A stretch of 42,539 nt of DNA, taken from positions 19,647 through 62,185 of the forward strand of contig PMOK01000178.1 of the NCBI GenBank assembly GCA_003162425.1, given 5' to 3'. The notes beneath the pieces were generated by a model. That model was not told where the DNA came from, searched no databases, and worked only from the letters and a program-made list of their open reading frames with translations. The translations under genes were made by a program, and so were the position numbers. This DNA comes from Bryobacterales bacterium (GTDB lineage: Bacteria > Acidobacteriota > Terriglobia > Bryobacterales > Bryobacteraceae). Shown one piece after another: positions 33,502-42,023 of this stretch (position 1 is its first letter; every line of letters begins with the position of its first letter).

Positions 33502-36315
33502 ATGCAATCAAAGCTGTCCAAGTGGGTCGCTATAGCCTTCCTTGTACTCCTGCTGAACACTGCTTATATCGCGGCCTTCGCCGAAGCCAGCGTTTTTTAC
33601 ATGGGCAACGTGCTGCTGCACCTGGTGCTGGGCGTCGCGCTGTCCATAGCGGTCGTATTTCTGATCGCGAAGAACGCTGACCTCCGCCGCAATATGTCCA
33701 CCGCGCTCGGCTTTTTCCTGGTTGCATTTCTCGCTGCCGTCTATCTCGTCGCCGCCGGCAACATCCGCGAGCACCGCTGGGTCTTGTGGGTCCATATCTT
33801 GGCCGCTCTGCAGGGCGTCGTTGCGCTGATTCCTTTCGCATGGAAACAGCGGCGCTTTCGCCCAGCTTTCCAGATCGCCCTCGCCGTGCTGGTGCTGTTT
33901 CCGCTCTCCACCTACGTCTATCGAAGAATCTCGCCGAATCCGAACGACCGCATTCACAACCCTCACACCGCGCCACTTTCCATGGATGGCGAAGGCGGCG
34001 GCCCCAAGTCGCCTTTCTTCCCATCGTCCGCCAAGACCAACGTCGGTGGCATCATTCCCTCCAACTTTTTCATGGATTCCGCGGCTTGCGGCGAATGCCA
34101 CAAAGATATTTACGAGCAGTGGAAAAGCTCCGTCCACCATTTCGCTTCCTTTAATAATCAGTTCTATCGAAAAGCGATCGAATACATGCAGTCGACCATC
34201 GGCACTCGACCCAGCAAGTGGTGCGCCGGCTGTCACGATCACGCCGTTTTTTTCAACGGGCGCTTTGATCGGCCCATCAGCGAGCAGATCGACACTGCGG
34301 AAGCGCATGCAGGCCTGGCTTGTACGTCCTGCCACGCCATTGTTCACGTCGATAGCTCCATGGGCAACGGTGGGTTCACCATCGAATATCCGCCGCTCCA
34401 TGAGCTTGCAACCAGCAAGAATCCCGTCATCCACGCACTCGACCACTTTCTGACGTATCTCGATCCGGAACCGCATCGCCGCACGTTCATGAAACCTTTC
34501 ATGCGCCAGGACGCCCCTGAATTCTGCGCGGCCTGCCACAAGGTCCATCTGGATGTCCCGGTGAACAACTATCGCTGGTTCCGCGGTTTCGACGACTACG
34601 ACAATTGGCAGGCCAGCGCTGTTTCAGGGCAAGGCGCGCGATCGTTCTATTACCCTCCGAAAAGTTCCACATGCGTGGATTGCCATATGCCGCTGGTGGC
34701 CTCGCACGACCCCGGCAATCATGACGGCCAGATCCATTCGCACCGCTTTCCGGCCGCGAACACGGCGATCCCCTATGTAAATAAGGATGCCGATCAGCTC
34801 AAGGCTGAGGAAGATTTCCTGAAGTCGGGCTTCATCACCGTCGACATTTTCTCAGCGTCGCCCGTGGACGCGCACAAAGGAGAAACCGCCATGGTTCGGC
34901 GGTCGGGCGAGGGTCCACAATTGATGTCCGGTTTCGCTGTGGGCGAGGAAGCCGAGCAACAGCACGAGGTCGTCATTCGCGAAGTCGGCCAAGTTGCGGC
35001 TCCGCTCGACAAAGCCGGCGCGGTTTTCGTGCCCGGCTCAACGGCACGCGTGGACGTGGTGGTGCGCACACGAAAGATCGGTCATTTCTTTCCGGCCGGT
35101 ACCGTGGATTCCTTCGATGTGTGGCTGGAGCTCCAAGGGCACGACGCGGACGGCCGCGTAATTTTCTGGAGCGGCCAGGTGGAGGACAACGGCCACGGTC
35201 CGGTTGAGCCCGGCGCGCATTTCTATAAGGCATACCAGCTCGACGCCGCCGGTAATCAAATCAACAAACGCAATGCTTGGCAGGCGCGTAGCGTTCTTTA
35301 CGTACGCCTGATCCCGCCCGGCGCGGCCGACGTGGCCCACTACCTGGTGCGCATTCCGAAAGATGCCAAGGGGCCAATCACGCTCGACGCTAAGCTGAAC
35401 TATCGCAAGTTCTCGTACTACTACACGCAATTCGCATTCGCCGGCCAACCCGCGCCTGGTCAGGATCCATCGCTACTCAGTCCCGATCACAACAGCTTGA
35501 AATATCTCTTCGCCGCGAGCAACATTCCAGCCAACGTATCGAGCGAAATTAAAGGCGAGATCCCCAACCTGCCCATCGTGACGTTGGCGCAGGCGGAGAC
35601 CAAGCTCCAGCTCGGCCAAGCGCCGACGGTTTGGAAACCGATCGTCTCAAAAGGAGATCGCGAGCGCTGGAACGACTGGGGGATCGGTCTACTGCTGCAA
35701 GGCGATCTGAAGGGCGCCGAATACGCGTTCCGCAAGGTCACCGAGGCCGAGCCGGAATATCCCGATGGCTGGCTGAACGTAGCGCGCGCCCTGATTCAGG
35801 AAGGCGAAACAGACGCCGCGAAACCGTTCATCCAGAAATCGCTTGCGTTGAATTCCAAGCTGGGTCGAACATGGTATTTCAAAGCCTTGGCCGAAAAAGC
35901 CGATGGCGATTACGATGCCGCGCTCACCTCGATACGAACCGCGGCTCAGATGTATCCGCGCGACCGTGTGGTACTAAATCAAATCGCCCGCATCCTGTTC
36001 TTGAAGCGCCAGTACGCCGAAGCAGTCAAGGTGCTCGAACGGGTCTGCGATGTAGATCCCGAAGACCTGCAGATGCACTATACAATGATGCTCTGCTACC
36101 GCGGCCTGGGCGATCAGGAGAAAGCCGCCCGCGAGCAGAAGCTGTTCCAGCGCTTCAAGGCCGAAGAATCCGCGCAATCCATCACAGCTTCGCGCCGCCT
36201 CCAGAGCCCGGAGGACAACAACGAACGCCAGCAGATCCACGACCACGAAAGCGTAGATCTGCGTGGGGCAAGTCTCCGACTTGCCAATCGGCAATCCGGC
36301 GGCGGTTCCAAATGA
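33502..36315 (+). CDS. Membrane-anchored pentahaem cytochrome c with TPR repeats
   Basis: 937 residues. Four membrane helices at about 8-28, 34-56, 66-85 and 92-112, with a probable fifth at 122-140. Then five haem c sites: C196GECH, C241AGCH, C274TSCH, C342AACH and C391VDCH, in the style of cytochrome c554-like proteins (KDIYEQWKSSVHHFAS). A beta-rich region with no name covers about 450-680. TPR-like helices occupy about 715-895 (GDLKGAEYAFRKVTEAEPEYPDGW). The last ~20 residues are encoded by an inserted palindrome. Haems face the periplasm or outside. The ATGA overlap with the next gene implies a shared function. An electron-transfer role is certain in type; donor and acceptor are unknown. 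Confidence 0.85.
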   Translation: MQSKLSKWVAIAFLVLLLNTAYIAAFAEASVFYMGNVLLHLVLGVALSIAVVFLIAKNADLRRNMSTALGFFLVAFLAAVYLVAAGNIREHRWVLWVHILAALQGVVALIPFAWKQRRFRPAFQIALAVLVLFPLSTYVYRRISPNPNDRIHNPHTAPLSMDGEGGGPKSPFFPSSAKTNVGGIIPSNFFMDSAACGECHKDIYEQWKSSVHHFASFNNQFYRKAIEYMQSTIGTRPSKWCAGCHDHAVFFNGRFDRPISEQIDTAEAHAGLACTSCHAIVHVDSSMGNGGFTIEYPPLHELATSKNPVIHALDHFLTYLDPEPHRRTFMKPFMRQDAPEFCAACHKVHLDVPVNNYRWFRGFDDYDNWQASAVSGQGARSFYYPPKSSTCVDCHMPLVASHDPGNHDGQIHSHRFPAANTAIPYVNKDADQLKAEEDFLKSGFITVDIFSASPVDAHKGETAMVRRSGEGPQLMSGFAVGEEAEQQHEVVIREVGQVAAPLDKAGAVFVPGSTARVDVVVRTRKIGHFFPAGTVDSFDVWLELQGHDADGRVIFWSGQVEDNGHGPVEPGAHFYKAYQLDAAGNQINKRNAWQARSVLYVRLIPPGAADVAHYLVRIPKDAKGPITLDAKLNYRKFSYYYTQFAFAGQPAPGQDPSLLSPDHNSLKYLFAASNIPANVSSEIKGEIPNLPIVTLAQAETKLQLGQAPTVWKPIVSKGDRERWNDWGIGLLLQGDLKGAEYAFRKVTEAEPEYPDGWLNVARALIQEGETDAAKPFIQKSLALNSKLGRTWYFKALAEKADGDYDAALTSIRTAAQMYPRDRVVLNQIARILFLKRQYAEAVKVLERVCDVDPEDLQMHYTMMLCYRGLGDQEKAAREQKLFQRFKAEESAQSITASRRLQSPEDNNERQQIHDHESVDLRGASLRLANRQSGGGSK
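36267..36285. repeat. Perfect hairpin inside the cytochrome gene 3' end
   Basis: GGCAAGTC (36267-36274), TCC, GACTTGCC (36278-36285), preceded by GTGG. The core of 17 bases equals, inverted, the hairpin at 27288-27304. Here it is translated in the cytochrome gene as RGASLRLANRQ. Confidence 0.7.
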
Positions 36316-37958
36316 AATCCCTCAGCATCACCGTCTGCCTCGCCATCGCCGTTGTGCTACTCGCCGCCACCCAACCACCCGCAACCAACGTTCACTTCAC
36401 CGACGTAACGGCCTCCGCCGGAATCAAATTCCACCACAACGCCGGAAAAGCCGGTCAGAAATACCTTCCCGAAACCATGGGCTCGGGCGTCGCCTTCTTC
36501 GACGCCGACGGCGACGGTTGGCCCGACATTCTGCTCATCAACAGCAAAGACTGGACACCGCGCGGACGGAAATCCCTCCCAGCTCTCTATCACAACAATC
36601 ACGACGGCACATTCACCGACGTTACCGCCGGAAGCGGACTAGATGTGGAGATGTACGGAATGGGCGTGGCCATTGCCGACTACGATAATGACGGCCGCCA
36701 GGATGTCTACATCACGGCCATCGATGGCGACCATTTATTCCACAACGAAGGCCATGGGAAATTTCGCGACGTCACCGCCGCATCCGGCATCCACAACGCG
36801 AACTTCGGGACCAGCGCCGCCTGGTTCGACTATGATCGGGATGGCAAAGTGGACCTGTTCGTCGCGAATTACGTGCAGTGGACTGAGAAGGGCGATATCC
36901 GCTGCTCGCTGGACGGAGCTGTGCGATCGTACTGCACGCCGGAATCTTACAAGGGCGCCAAGTCTCGCCTCTTTCACAACCTCGGCGGCGGAAAGTTTGA
37001 GGATGTCACCGACAAAGCCGGCCTGGGCGACCCCTCAAGCAAGTCGCTGGGCGTGACCATCCTCGATTACAACGGCGACGGCTGGCCGGACATCTTCGTC
37101 TCCAACGATACGCAGCCCAATAAACTGTACCGGAATAATCGCAACGGCACGTTCACCGAAGAAGGCATGGTAGCGGGTGTTGCGTTCGGCGAAGATGGAG
37201 TGTCGCGCGGAGCGATGGGCGCGGATTCGGCCGACTACGATCGCTCCGGCCGGCCGGACTTGTTGGTGGGCAACTTCTCGAACCAAATGCTTGGCCTCTA
37301 TCACAACGAGGGCACAGGCTTGTTCGTCGACGAAGCGCCCAGCTCCAGCGTCGGCCGCGCCAGTCTGCTCACACTCGCGTTCGGCGTATTCTTCTTCGAT
37401 TACGATCTGGATGGCTATCCCGATATCTTCGCCGCCAACGGCCATATAGACGAAGAGATCAATCGCGTCCAACCCAAAGTGCGATATCAGCAACCGCCGC
37501 TGCTGTTTCGAAACCTGGGGCAGAGGCGATTCGAAAACGTGACCGCGTCCATGGGTCCTGAGTTCAATCGTCCGATTGTTGCCCGCGGAGCTGCGTATGC
37601 CGATTACGATCACGACGGCGATCTCGATGTAATCATCAGCACCAACAACGGCCCCGCATACCTGTTCCGCAACGATGGCGGCAATAAGAACAACTGGCTG
37701 AATGTGCGTCTGACTGGAACTAAATCGAACCGCAGCGCAATCGGCGCAGTAGTGCGCATCGAAAGCGCGTCGGGCAAACAGTGGAATATGGTTCGCAGCG
37801 GGTCCAGTTATTGCTCGCAAAGCGATCTGGCCCTGACCTTTGGCGTAGGTCATGATACGAAGGTTACTCAGCTACAAATAGAATGGCCAAGTGGTGCAAA
37901 ACAGCAACTTACAAACATTTCTGTTAACCAATTCTTAAAGATAGAAGAGCCTCGGTAG
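36312..37958 (+). CDS. FG-GAP repeat protein with ASPIC/UnbV domain (CRTAC1-like)
   Basis: 548 residues. Signal peptide about 1-19 (ITVCLAIAVVLLAA). Seven FG-GAP/VCBS-type calcium-binding blades are visible, each with D-x-D-x-D-G: FDADGDGWPDILLIN, DYDNDGRQDVYIT, DYDRDGKVDLFVANY, DYNGDGWPDIFVSND, DYDRSGRPDLLVGNF, DYDLDGYPDIFAANGH and DYDHDGDLDVIISTN. Together they form a beta-propeller. The ASPIC/UnbV domain follows (NWLNVRLTGTKSNRSAIGA ... LQIEWPSGAKQQLTNI). Secreted or surface exposed. Its ATG overlaps the stop of the cytochrome gene (ATGA). Family members pair with TPR proteins across Acidobacteriota and Planctomycetota; the biochemical role is unknown. Confidence 0.9.
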   Translation: MKSLSITVCLAIAVVLLAATQPPATNVHFTDVTASAGIKFHHNAGKAGQKYLPETMGSGVAFFDADGDGWPDILLINSKDWTPRGRKSLPALYHNNHDGTFTDVTAGSGLDVEMYGMGVAIADYDNDGRQDVYITAIDGDHLFHNEGHGKFRDVTAASGIHNANFGTSAAWFDYDRDGKVDLFVANYVQWTEKGDIRCSLDGAVRSYCTPESYKGAKSRLFHNLGGGKFEDVTDKAGLGDPSSKSLGVTILDYNGDGWPDIFVSNDTQPNKLYRNNRNGTFTEEGMVAGVAFGEDGVSRGAMGADSADYDRSGRPDLLVGNFSNQMLGLYHNEGTGLFVDEAPSSSVGRASLLTLAFGVFFFDYDLDGYPDIFAANGHIDEEINRVQPKVRYQQPPLLFRNLGQRRFENVTASMGPEFNRPIVARGAAYADYDHDGDLDVIISTNNGPAYLFRNDGGNKNNWLNVRLTGTKSNRSAIGAVVRIESASGKQWNMVRSGSSYCSQSDLALTFGVGHDTKVTQLQIEWPSGAKQQLTNISVNQFLKIEEPR

Positions 37959-38005
37959 CGCGAACATTTTCGAACCTTTTGGCGGTTTGCTTCGTCTAAG
38001 TATGC

Positions 38006-38395
38006 ATGAGCCGAGCACAGGTCCAATCCATAACCCGAGTGGAGGCTTGGCGCGCATATCAGAGAGCATTTCACCAGTTTTCCGAGCGTGTGCGGCACCT
38101 CCAGATGCTAACTACCGATCCGCATCCCAACCGGAACGCGATTGAAGCAGCGCTAGTTGGCGTCGAGAAGGCCCGTGTGATCTACGATGGTTGCCGCGAT
38201 GAGTTGGCGCGCGAGCTTCTGCCGCCCTCACGGAGTGCAGGTTTTCCGTCCGCAGATCCTCCCCAAGCCATCAATGAACGCGTCAAAGGCATTGCTGAGC
38301 TTCTGTGGGAAAGCGCCGGGCGTCCGGAGGGTACCGCCGATCAAGACTGGCATCTAGCGGAAGATATCGTGAAACGCGCCGCCACAGCCGCGTAA
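38006..38395 (+). CDS. DUF2934-containing small protein
   Basis: 129 residues, no signal peptide. The C-terminal segment [36 protein letters not shown] matches the DUF2934 pattern (I---AY-LWE-AG-P-G---DWW-AE), a short helical motif common in Acidobacteriota and Proteobacteria. The N-terminal ~90 residues are helical and unassigned. Function unknown. Start ATG 38006 is 47 bases after the CRTAC1-like gene and lacks a strong ribosome site. Confidence 0.75.
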   Translation: MSRAQVQSITRVEAWRAYQRAFHQFSERVRHLQMLTTDPHPNRNAIEAALVGVEKARVIYDGCRDELARELLPPSRSAGFPSADPPQAINERVKGIAELLWESAGRPEGTADQDWHLAEDIVKRAATAA

Positions 38396-38403
38396 CCCGT
38401 GGC

Positions 38404-38444
38404 GCACGCACTCGTGCGTGCCGCGTCGGCACTCATGCCGACGC
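38404..38444. terminator. Tandem hairpins between convergent genes
   Basis: Hairpin 1: GCACGCAC / GTGCGTGC (38404-38411, 38414-38421, 2-base loop). Hairpin 2: GCGTCGGCA / TGCCGACGC (38423-38431, 38436-38444, 4-base loop). They fill the gap between the converging DUF2934 and HEAT/SEC-C genes, so a two-way terminator is likely, though there is no T run. Confidence 0.6.
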
Positions 38445-38456
38445 CCGGCTTCACCT

Positions 38457-39977
38457 TCACGCTCCACAACATTTCTTATACTTCTTGCCACTCCCACAGG
38501 GACACGGATCGTTGCGGCCAATTTTCAGCTTCGCCACAGGTTCTTCGTCTGACTCATCGGCGCCCAGTTCGTCAGGCTCGGCCGAGAAGACCGGTTTCTT
38601 TCCATGCAGTATCAGGCGCTGGTCCAGCGCGATCTCGACCAGTTCCTCCTCGTCCGGTTTGAATCCTCCCACCACGTCGTCGATCTTGTTCAGCAACGAC
38701 CGAATCCGGCCTGGCGACGTCTCGCCCGGCACCGACAACGCATAGGCGAACAATGCGTCGCTGCGAAATTCTTCGTCCTCGAAGAAAGGTACTAAGCGCG
38801 GTGCCTCCGCTTGCAAATTGAGATACCCGATCGCCCAGATCGCCTGACGCTTGACCTCAGGATCAGGATCGTCCAGATGCTGCGGCGGGTGTGCTGCGAA
38901 GCGCTTGTCGAATGATCGTCCCATGGCCTGGAGCGCCTTGGCGCGGCCACGTGGATCGGCATACAAGTTCTCGATGGCCTGAAAAACGGAGGCGTTGTCG
39001 GTCTGCTGCGCAAGCGCAACCGCGGCGCCACCTTTTTCCTCAACCGATGTCCCCGTGTCGGACAGCACGCCAAGCATCGCGCGGCGGATTTCCGGCTCAT
39101 TGCTGATCTCTCCGAGCGTTTCCCAACATTCGCCTCGAACCTGCAAATCAGGGTCGTTCTTGGCCATTTCCAGCAGCCGCGCACCGATCTTTTCCGTGAA
39201 CGCTGGCCCGCGGTAGAATGCCGCAACCTCAGCTCTCAACTCGGCTGAGCCGCTCGCGAGCATCTCGATTCTCGCTTCGTCGTCCAAAAGTTCGAGCGGA
39301 GGCGAATCACTCTCCGGATAAAGTGACCACAGGTCGAACGGCTCTTCCTGCTCTTCAACCGCCTGCATTCCTGAGGAAAGATCCTCAATGAACCTCTTGA
39401 TTCTGACGGCGTCGATACTCTCCGGCGGGAGAAGTGCATGGGCCGCTTCTAACGCAGGAATGCCCGCGGGATCACCATACATATCCAACAACAAGGCCGC
39501 ATCAGGATCGCCTTCGTCGAGACGCTGAGTCAGCGCTTCGAGAATACGTGGATCGCGGACGCGCAATTGCGAAAGCAGGAAGGGCACATCTCCTTCCTCT
39601 TCCCCAGCTTCTTCGAGCTCTTTCAATAACCCGAGCAGCGGGTCCACCGAAGCCGCGCCGAACTGTACCAGAGTCTCCACCAAATCATCCTGGATGTCGA
39701 GCGGAGCCCGCCGAGCCAGATCAACAAGAAAAGGGATAGCTTCCGGCGTGCGGAGGTGACGAAAAATATCAACCAAAACATCTTGGAAAATTACAGTGTC
39801 CTGTTCGTGATCTTCGGCGGCGAACCGGACCAGGGCGGGAATACTGATCTCCGGACGATCCACGATTGCATGCAGGAAGCGATGGTCGATCCCGATATAT
39901 CCGGCCGACGCGGCTTCGAGCAGCTTATCAGGAGGAACGTCCGCCAGGCGCGCTGGATCGAAAATGAGATCGTTCAT
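38457..39977 (-). CDS. HEAT-repeat protein with C-terminal SEC-C motif
   Basis: 506 residues, acidic, cytoplasmic. The N-terminal half resembles DUF1186/HEAT-type helical repeats ([46 protein letters not shown]). More HEAT-like repeats follow at about 235-430 ([40 protein letters not shown]). The last 20 residues are a classic SEC-C zinc motif, [19 protein letters not shown], as in SecA and YchJ. The SEC-C zinc finger usually binds SecB or ribosomes; here it may recruit the solenoid to a partner. The ATG at 39977 is immediately preceded by the 30-bp repeat, so no ribosome site is present. An acidic stretch at 205-230 interrupts the repeats. Confidence 0.85.
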   Translation of the reverse strand: MNDLIFDPARLADVPPDKLLEAASAGYIGIDHRFLHAIVDRPEISIPALVRFAAEDHEQDTVIFQDVLVDIFRHLRTPEAIPFLVDLARRAPLDIQDDLVETLVQFGAASVDPLLGLLKELEEAGEEEGDVPFLLSQLRVRDPRILEALTQRLDEGDPDAALLLDMYGDPAGIPALEAAHALLPPESIDAVRIKRFIEDLSSGMQAVEEQEEPFDLWSLYPESDSPPLELLDDEARIEMLASGSAELRAEVAAFYRGPAFTEKIGARLLEMAKNDPDLQVRGECWETLGEISNEPEIRRAMLGVLSDTGTSVEEKGGAAVALAQQTDNASVFQAIENLYADPRGRAKALQAMGRSFDKRFAAHPPQHLDDPDPEVKRQAIWAIGYLNLQAEAPRLVPFFEDEEFRSDALFAYALSVPGETSPGRIRSLLNKIDDVVGGFKPDEEELVEIALDQRLILHGKKPVFSAEPDELGADESDEEPVAKLKIGRNDPCPCGSGKKYKKCCGA

Positions 39978-40007
39978 ACCGAACCGCGACCGTAAGGGAG
40001 TCGGTGC
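39978..40007. repeat. 30-bp dispersed repeat, copy 2
   Basis: Exact inverse copy of 4008-4037. It ends directly at the ATG of the HEAT/SEC-C gene and lies seven bases from the rplI stop. It therefore occupies the whole leader that would carry a ribosome site. Confidence 0.75.
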
Positions 40008-40014
40008 TTTTAGG

Positions 40015-40464
40015 CTATTCTGCGTCTTTCACCACGTGCACCGTGATCTCAGCCGGAACCTCCCGATGCAGCCGCAACGTTACCTTGAATTCGCCCAGCG
40101 TCTTAATGGGCTCATCCAGAGCTATCTTGCGGCGGTCGATGGTGTAACCCTGCTGCTCCAGCGCATCCGCGATATCTTTCGACGTCACCGATCCGAAGAG
40201 TTGGTCGTTCTCACCAGCCTTCTGCTTAATGGTGACGTTGACGCCCGCCATCATCTTGGCCAGCTCGCCGGCATCGGAAACCAGTTTGGCTTCCTTGCGC
40301 AGGTGACCCTGACGCTCCTGCTCGACGATCTTCTTATTGGATTCCGTGGCCGCCACGGCCAGCCGTTTGGGCAGCAGAAAATTGCGTGCGTAGCCGGGCG
40401 TAACCTTCACCAACTGGCCGCGCGTGCCTAGTTTTTCGACGTCTTCTCTGAGAATGACTTCCAT
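40015..40464 (-). CDS. rplI: 50S ribosomal protein L9
   Basis: 149 residues with the full L9 layout: N-terminal domain [36 protein letters not shown], a long connecting helix at about 42-75, and a C-terminal domain ending [26 protein letters not shown]. It bridges the L1 stalk base and neighbouring ribosomes. Last gene of the rpsF-rpsR-rplI cluster. Confidence 0.97.
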   Translation of the reverse strand: MEVILREDVEKLGTRGQLVKVTPGYARNFLLPKRLAVAATESNKKIVEQERQGHLRKEAKLVSDAGELAKMMAGVNVTIKQKAGENDQLFGSVTSKDIADALEQQGYTIDRRKIALDEPIKTLGEFKVTLRLHREVPAEITVHVVKDAE

Positions 40465-40555
40465 GATGATCCTTCCTTAAATAGCGCAAAGGGTACGGCG
40501 CGCTCCGCCAGACTTAACCAGAACTTCGCGCCGCACTGGCGTTTTGCGCGTGTTA

Positions 40556-40855
40556 CTAAATCGGCGCGGCGAACGGAATCAGCACGATATTGCGCGCCTG
40601 CTTGATCGCCTCGGCTAAGCGGCGCTGGTGAGGAGTGCAGACGCCGGAGATGCGGCGCGGGACTATTTTGCCGCGCTCGGAGATAAACGACATGAGCATC
40701 CTCACGTCCTTATAATTGATATCGTCGATCTTCTCGACGCAGAAACGGCACACCTTCTTGCGCCGGAAGTATTGCTTCTTGGTAGCCATCGCCTTGTCGC
40801 CGCCGGTGGGGCGCTGCGAAGCGCTCATGGGACGTCCGCCTCTTGATTCGGCCAT
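40556..40855 (-). CDS. rpsR: 30S ribosomal protein S18, zinc-ribbon form
   Basis: 99 residues. The S18 core runs from [14 protein letters not shown] to [12 protein letters not shown]36, C39, C73 and H76 give a CxxC...CxxH pattern, the metal-binding (C+) type of S18. The N-terminal ~22 residues ([14 protein letters not shown]...) are an extension. The ATG at 40855 was chosen because GGAG lies six bases before it; the ATG at 40789 is possible. S18 binds S6 in the 30S platform, and the genes are adjacent (9 bases apart). Confidence 0.95.
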   Translation of the reverse strand: MAESRGGRPMSASQRPTGGDKAMATKKQYFRRKKVCRFCVEKIDDINYKDVRMLMSFISERGKIVPRRISGVCTPHQRRLAEAIKQARNIVLIPFAAPI

Positions 40856-40864
40856 GATTGTCTC

Positions 40865-41332
40865 CTATTCTTTCTCCACCGGAGTTGGAGCTCCAGGCAT
40901 TGGGGCGCCGGGCCGCGGCACGGGCTCGGCTGCGCCCGCCATGGCGTGTTCCATGGATGGCGCGCTCGGCGATGCCACGGGCGCCGCGGGCTTTCGGGCC
41001 GCACGCTTATCGCGCGATTTCTTGCGCTTCGCGATCTTCTTCAGCTTCTCATCGATGCGCACGGTGATAAATTTCATCACCTGATCCTGCACGCGAAGCT
41101 GGCGTTCCAGTTCACGCACGGTCTCCGGCTTGGCAGTAAATTGCAGCAGCACGTAAAAACCTTCGGTGCGTTTCTGCACGCGATAGGCAAGCTTGCGGAC
41201 GCCCCACTTGTCCACTTTATCCACGTTGCCGCCTTGTCCGGCGATCAGCGTGGTGAGCCGCTCAATCAATTGATCGGTCTCTTCCTCCGGCAAATCGGGC
41301 CGGACGATGAACAACTCTTCGTAGATCCTCAT
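40865..41332 (-). CDS. rpsF: 30S ribosomal protein S6
   Basis: 155 residues. The S6 ferredoxin-like fold is complete in residues 1-95 ([45 protein letters not shown]). A C-terminal extension of ~55 residues is basic ([21 protein letters not shown]), then low-complexity, rich in Pro, Ala and Gly. Such tails are unusual in length for S6. The start ATG overlaps the pth stop by four bases (ATGA), linking translation of the two. Confidence 0.96.
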   Translation of the reverse strand: MRIYEELFIVRPDLPEEETDQLIERLTTLIAGQGGNVDKVDKWGVRKLAYRVQKRTEGFYVLLQFTAKPETVRELERQLRVQDQVMKFITVRIDEKLKKIAKRKKSRDKRAARKPAAPVASPSAPSMEHAMAGAAEPVPRPGAPMPGAPTPVEKE

Positions 41333-41931
41333 TCTTCCTCGTTTAAGCCTGGGGCGCGACGATTAAATTTCGCCATGGACTTTTCGACGCCTTCAGCAAT
41401 TATGGACTCCACTGCCTGTGATGCATAATCCAGCAGTTCGTCCAATTCCTCTCTCCGCGCCCGGTTTAACTTCCCAAGCACAATTCGGGCGCCGTCCTTT
41501 TCGCGACGGCCCCCGTGAATCCCCAGGCGAACCCGGGGAAACTCATTTGTTCCGGTGGTGCGGATCACCGAACCCACTCCGCGATGCCCGGCGGCCGAAC
41601 CGCCCGGCCGGATCCGCAACGATTGCCAGGGTAGATCCAGCTCGTCGTAGATCAGGATCAGATCCCGGGGCGCAATCTCATGTTTCACCAACAGCCCGTT
41701 CACCGACTCGCCGCTGACATTCATGAACGTTTGCGGCTTGGCGAGCATTACCCGCTTACTCCCCACCGTTCCGTGCCCCACCAGCGCGCGGGCATCCTTG
41801 CGCCCAACCTTAATGCCGTTCCGCACCGCCAACCGGTCCACCACCAAAAATCCAAGGTTGTGGGGTGTTACTTCGTAATCTTCCCCCGGATTGCCGAGCC
41901 CCACTACAAGCTTTTCGAACTCCCCGGCCAT
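41329..41931 (-). CDS. pth: Peptidyl-tRNA hydrolase
   Basis: 200 residues; releases peptides from dropped-off peptidyl-tRNA so that tRNA is recycled. The catalytic His is H24 in [11 protein letters not shown]14 (GLGNPGEDY), N71 ([10 protein letters not shown]) and D96 (LIYDELDLP) are in place. The fourth conserved position, normally Asn in GGHNGL, is here R117 in [11 protein letters not shown] basic C-terminal tail follows. It overlaps rpsF by ATGA and sits 92 bases after the rplY stop, with a repeat tract between them. Confidence 0.94.
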   Translation of the reverse strand: MAGEFEKLVVGLGNPGEDYEVTPHNLGFLVVDRLAVRNGIKVGRKDARALVGHGTVGSKRVMLAKPQTFMNVSGESVNGLLVKHEIAPRDLILIYDELDLPWQSLRIRPGGSAAGHRGVGSVIRTTGTNEFPRVRLGIHGGRREKDGARIVLGKLNRARREELDELLDYASQAVESIIAEGVEKSMAKFNRRAPGLNEEE

Positions 41932-41941
41932 CGGTTAGGCA

Positions 41942-42017
41942 GCAGGCGACAGGCTGCAGGCGGCAGAAACCCGATCGGCGCGCTGCCGCCTGCCGCCTGC
42001 CGCCTGCAGCCTGCCGC
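41942..42017. repeat. 7-bp tandem repeats forming a long hairpin
   Basis: Right arm: five consecutive 7-bp units CTGCCGC (one is CTGCAGC) at 41983-42017. Left arm at 41942-41966 carries the complementary units GCAGGCG, ACAGGCT, GCAGGCG, GCAG. Together they can fold into a stem of about 25 bp between rplY and pth. It may act as a terminator or RNA-processing site. Confidence 0.7.
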
Positions 42018-42023
42018 CTGAAC

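Noticed and set aside
33508..34548. 346-codon minus-strand frame opposite the multihaem cytochrome
   Set aside because: The plus-strand product has five haem sites and membrane helices; the antisense product has no recognisable features.
35631..36311. Upstream extension of the FG-GAP protein frame
   Set aside because: It overlaps the TPR region of the cytochrome gene; the ATG at 36312 starts a proper signal peptide with an ATGA overlap.
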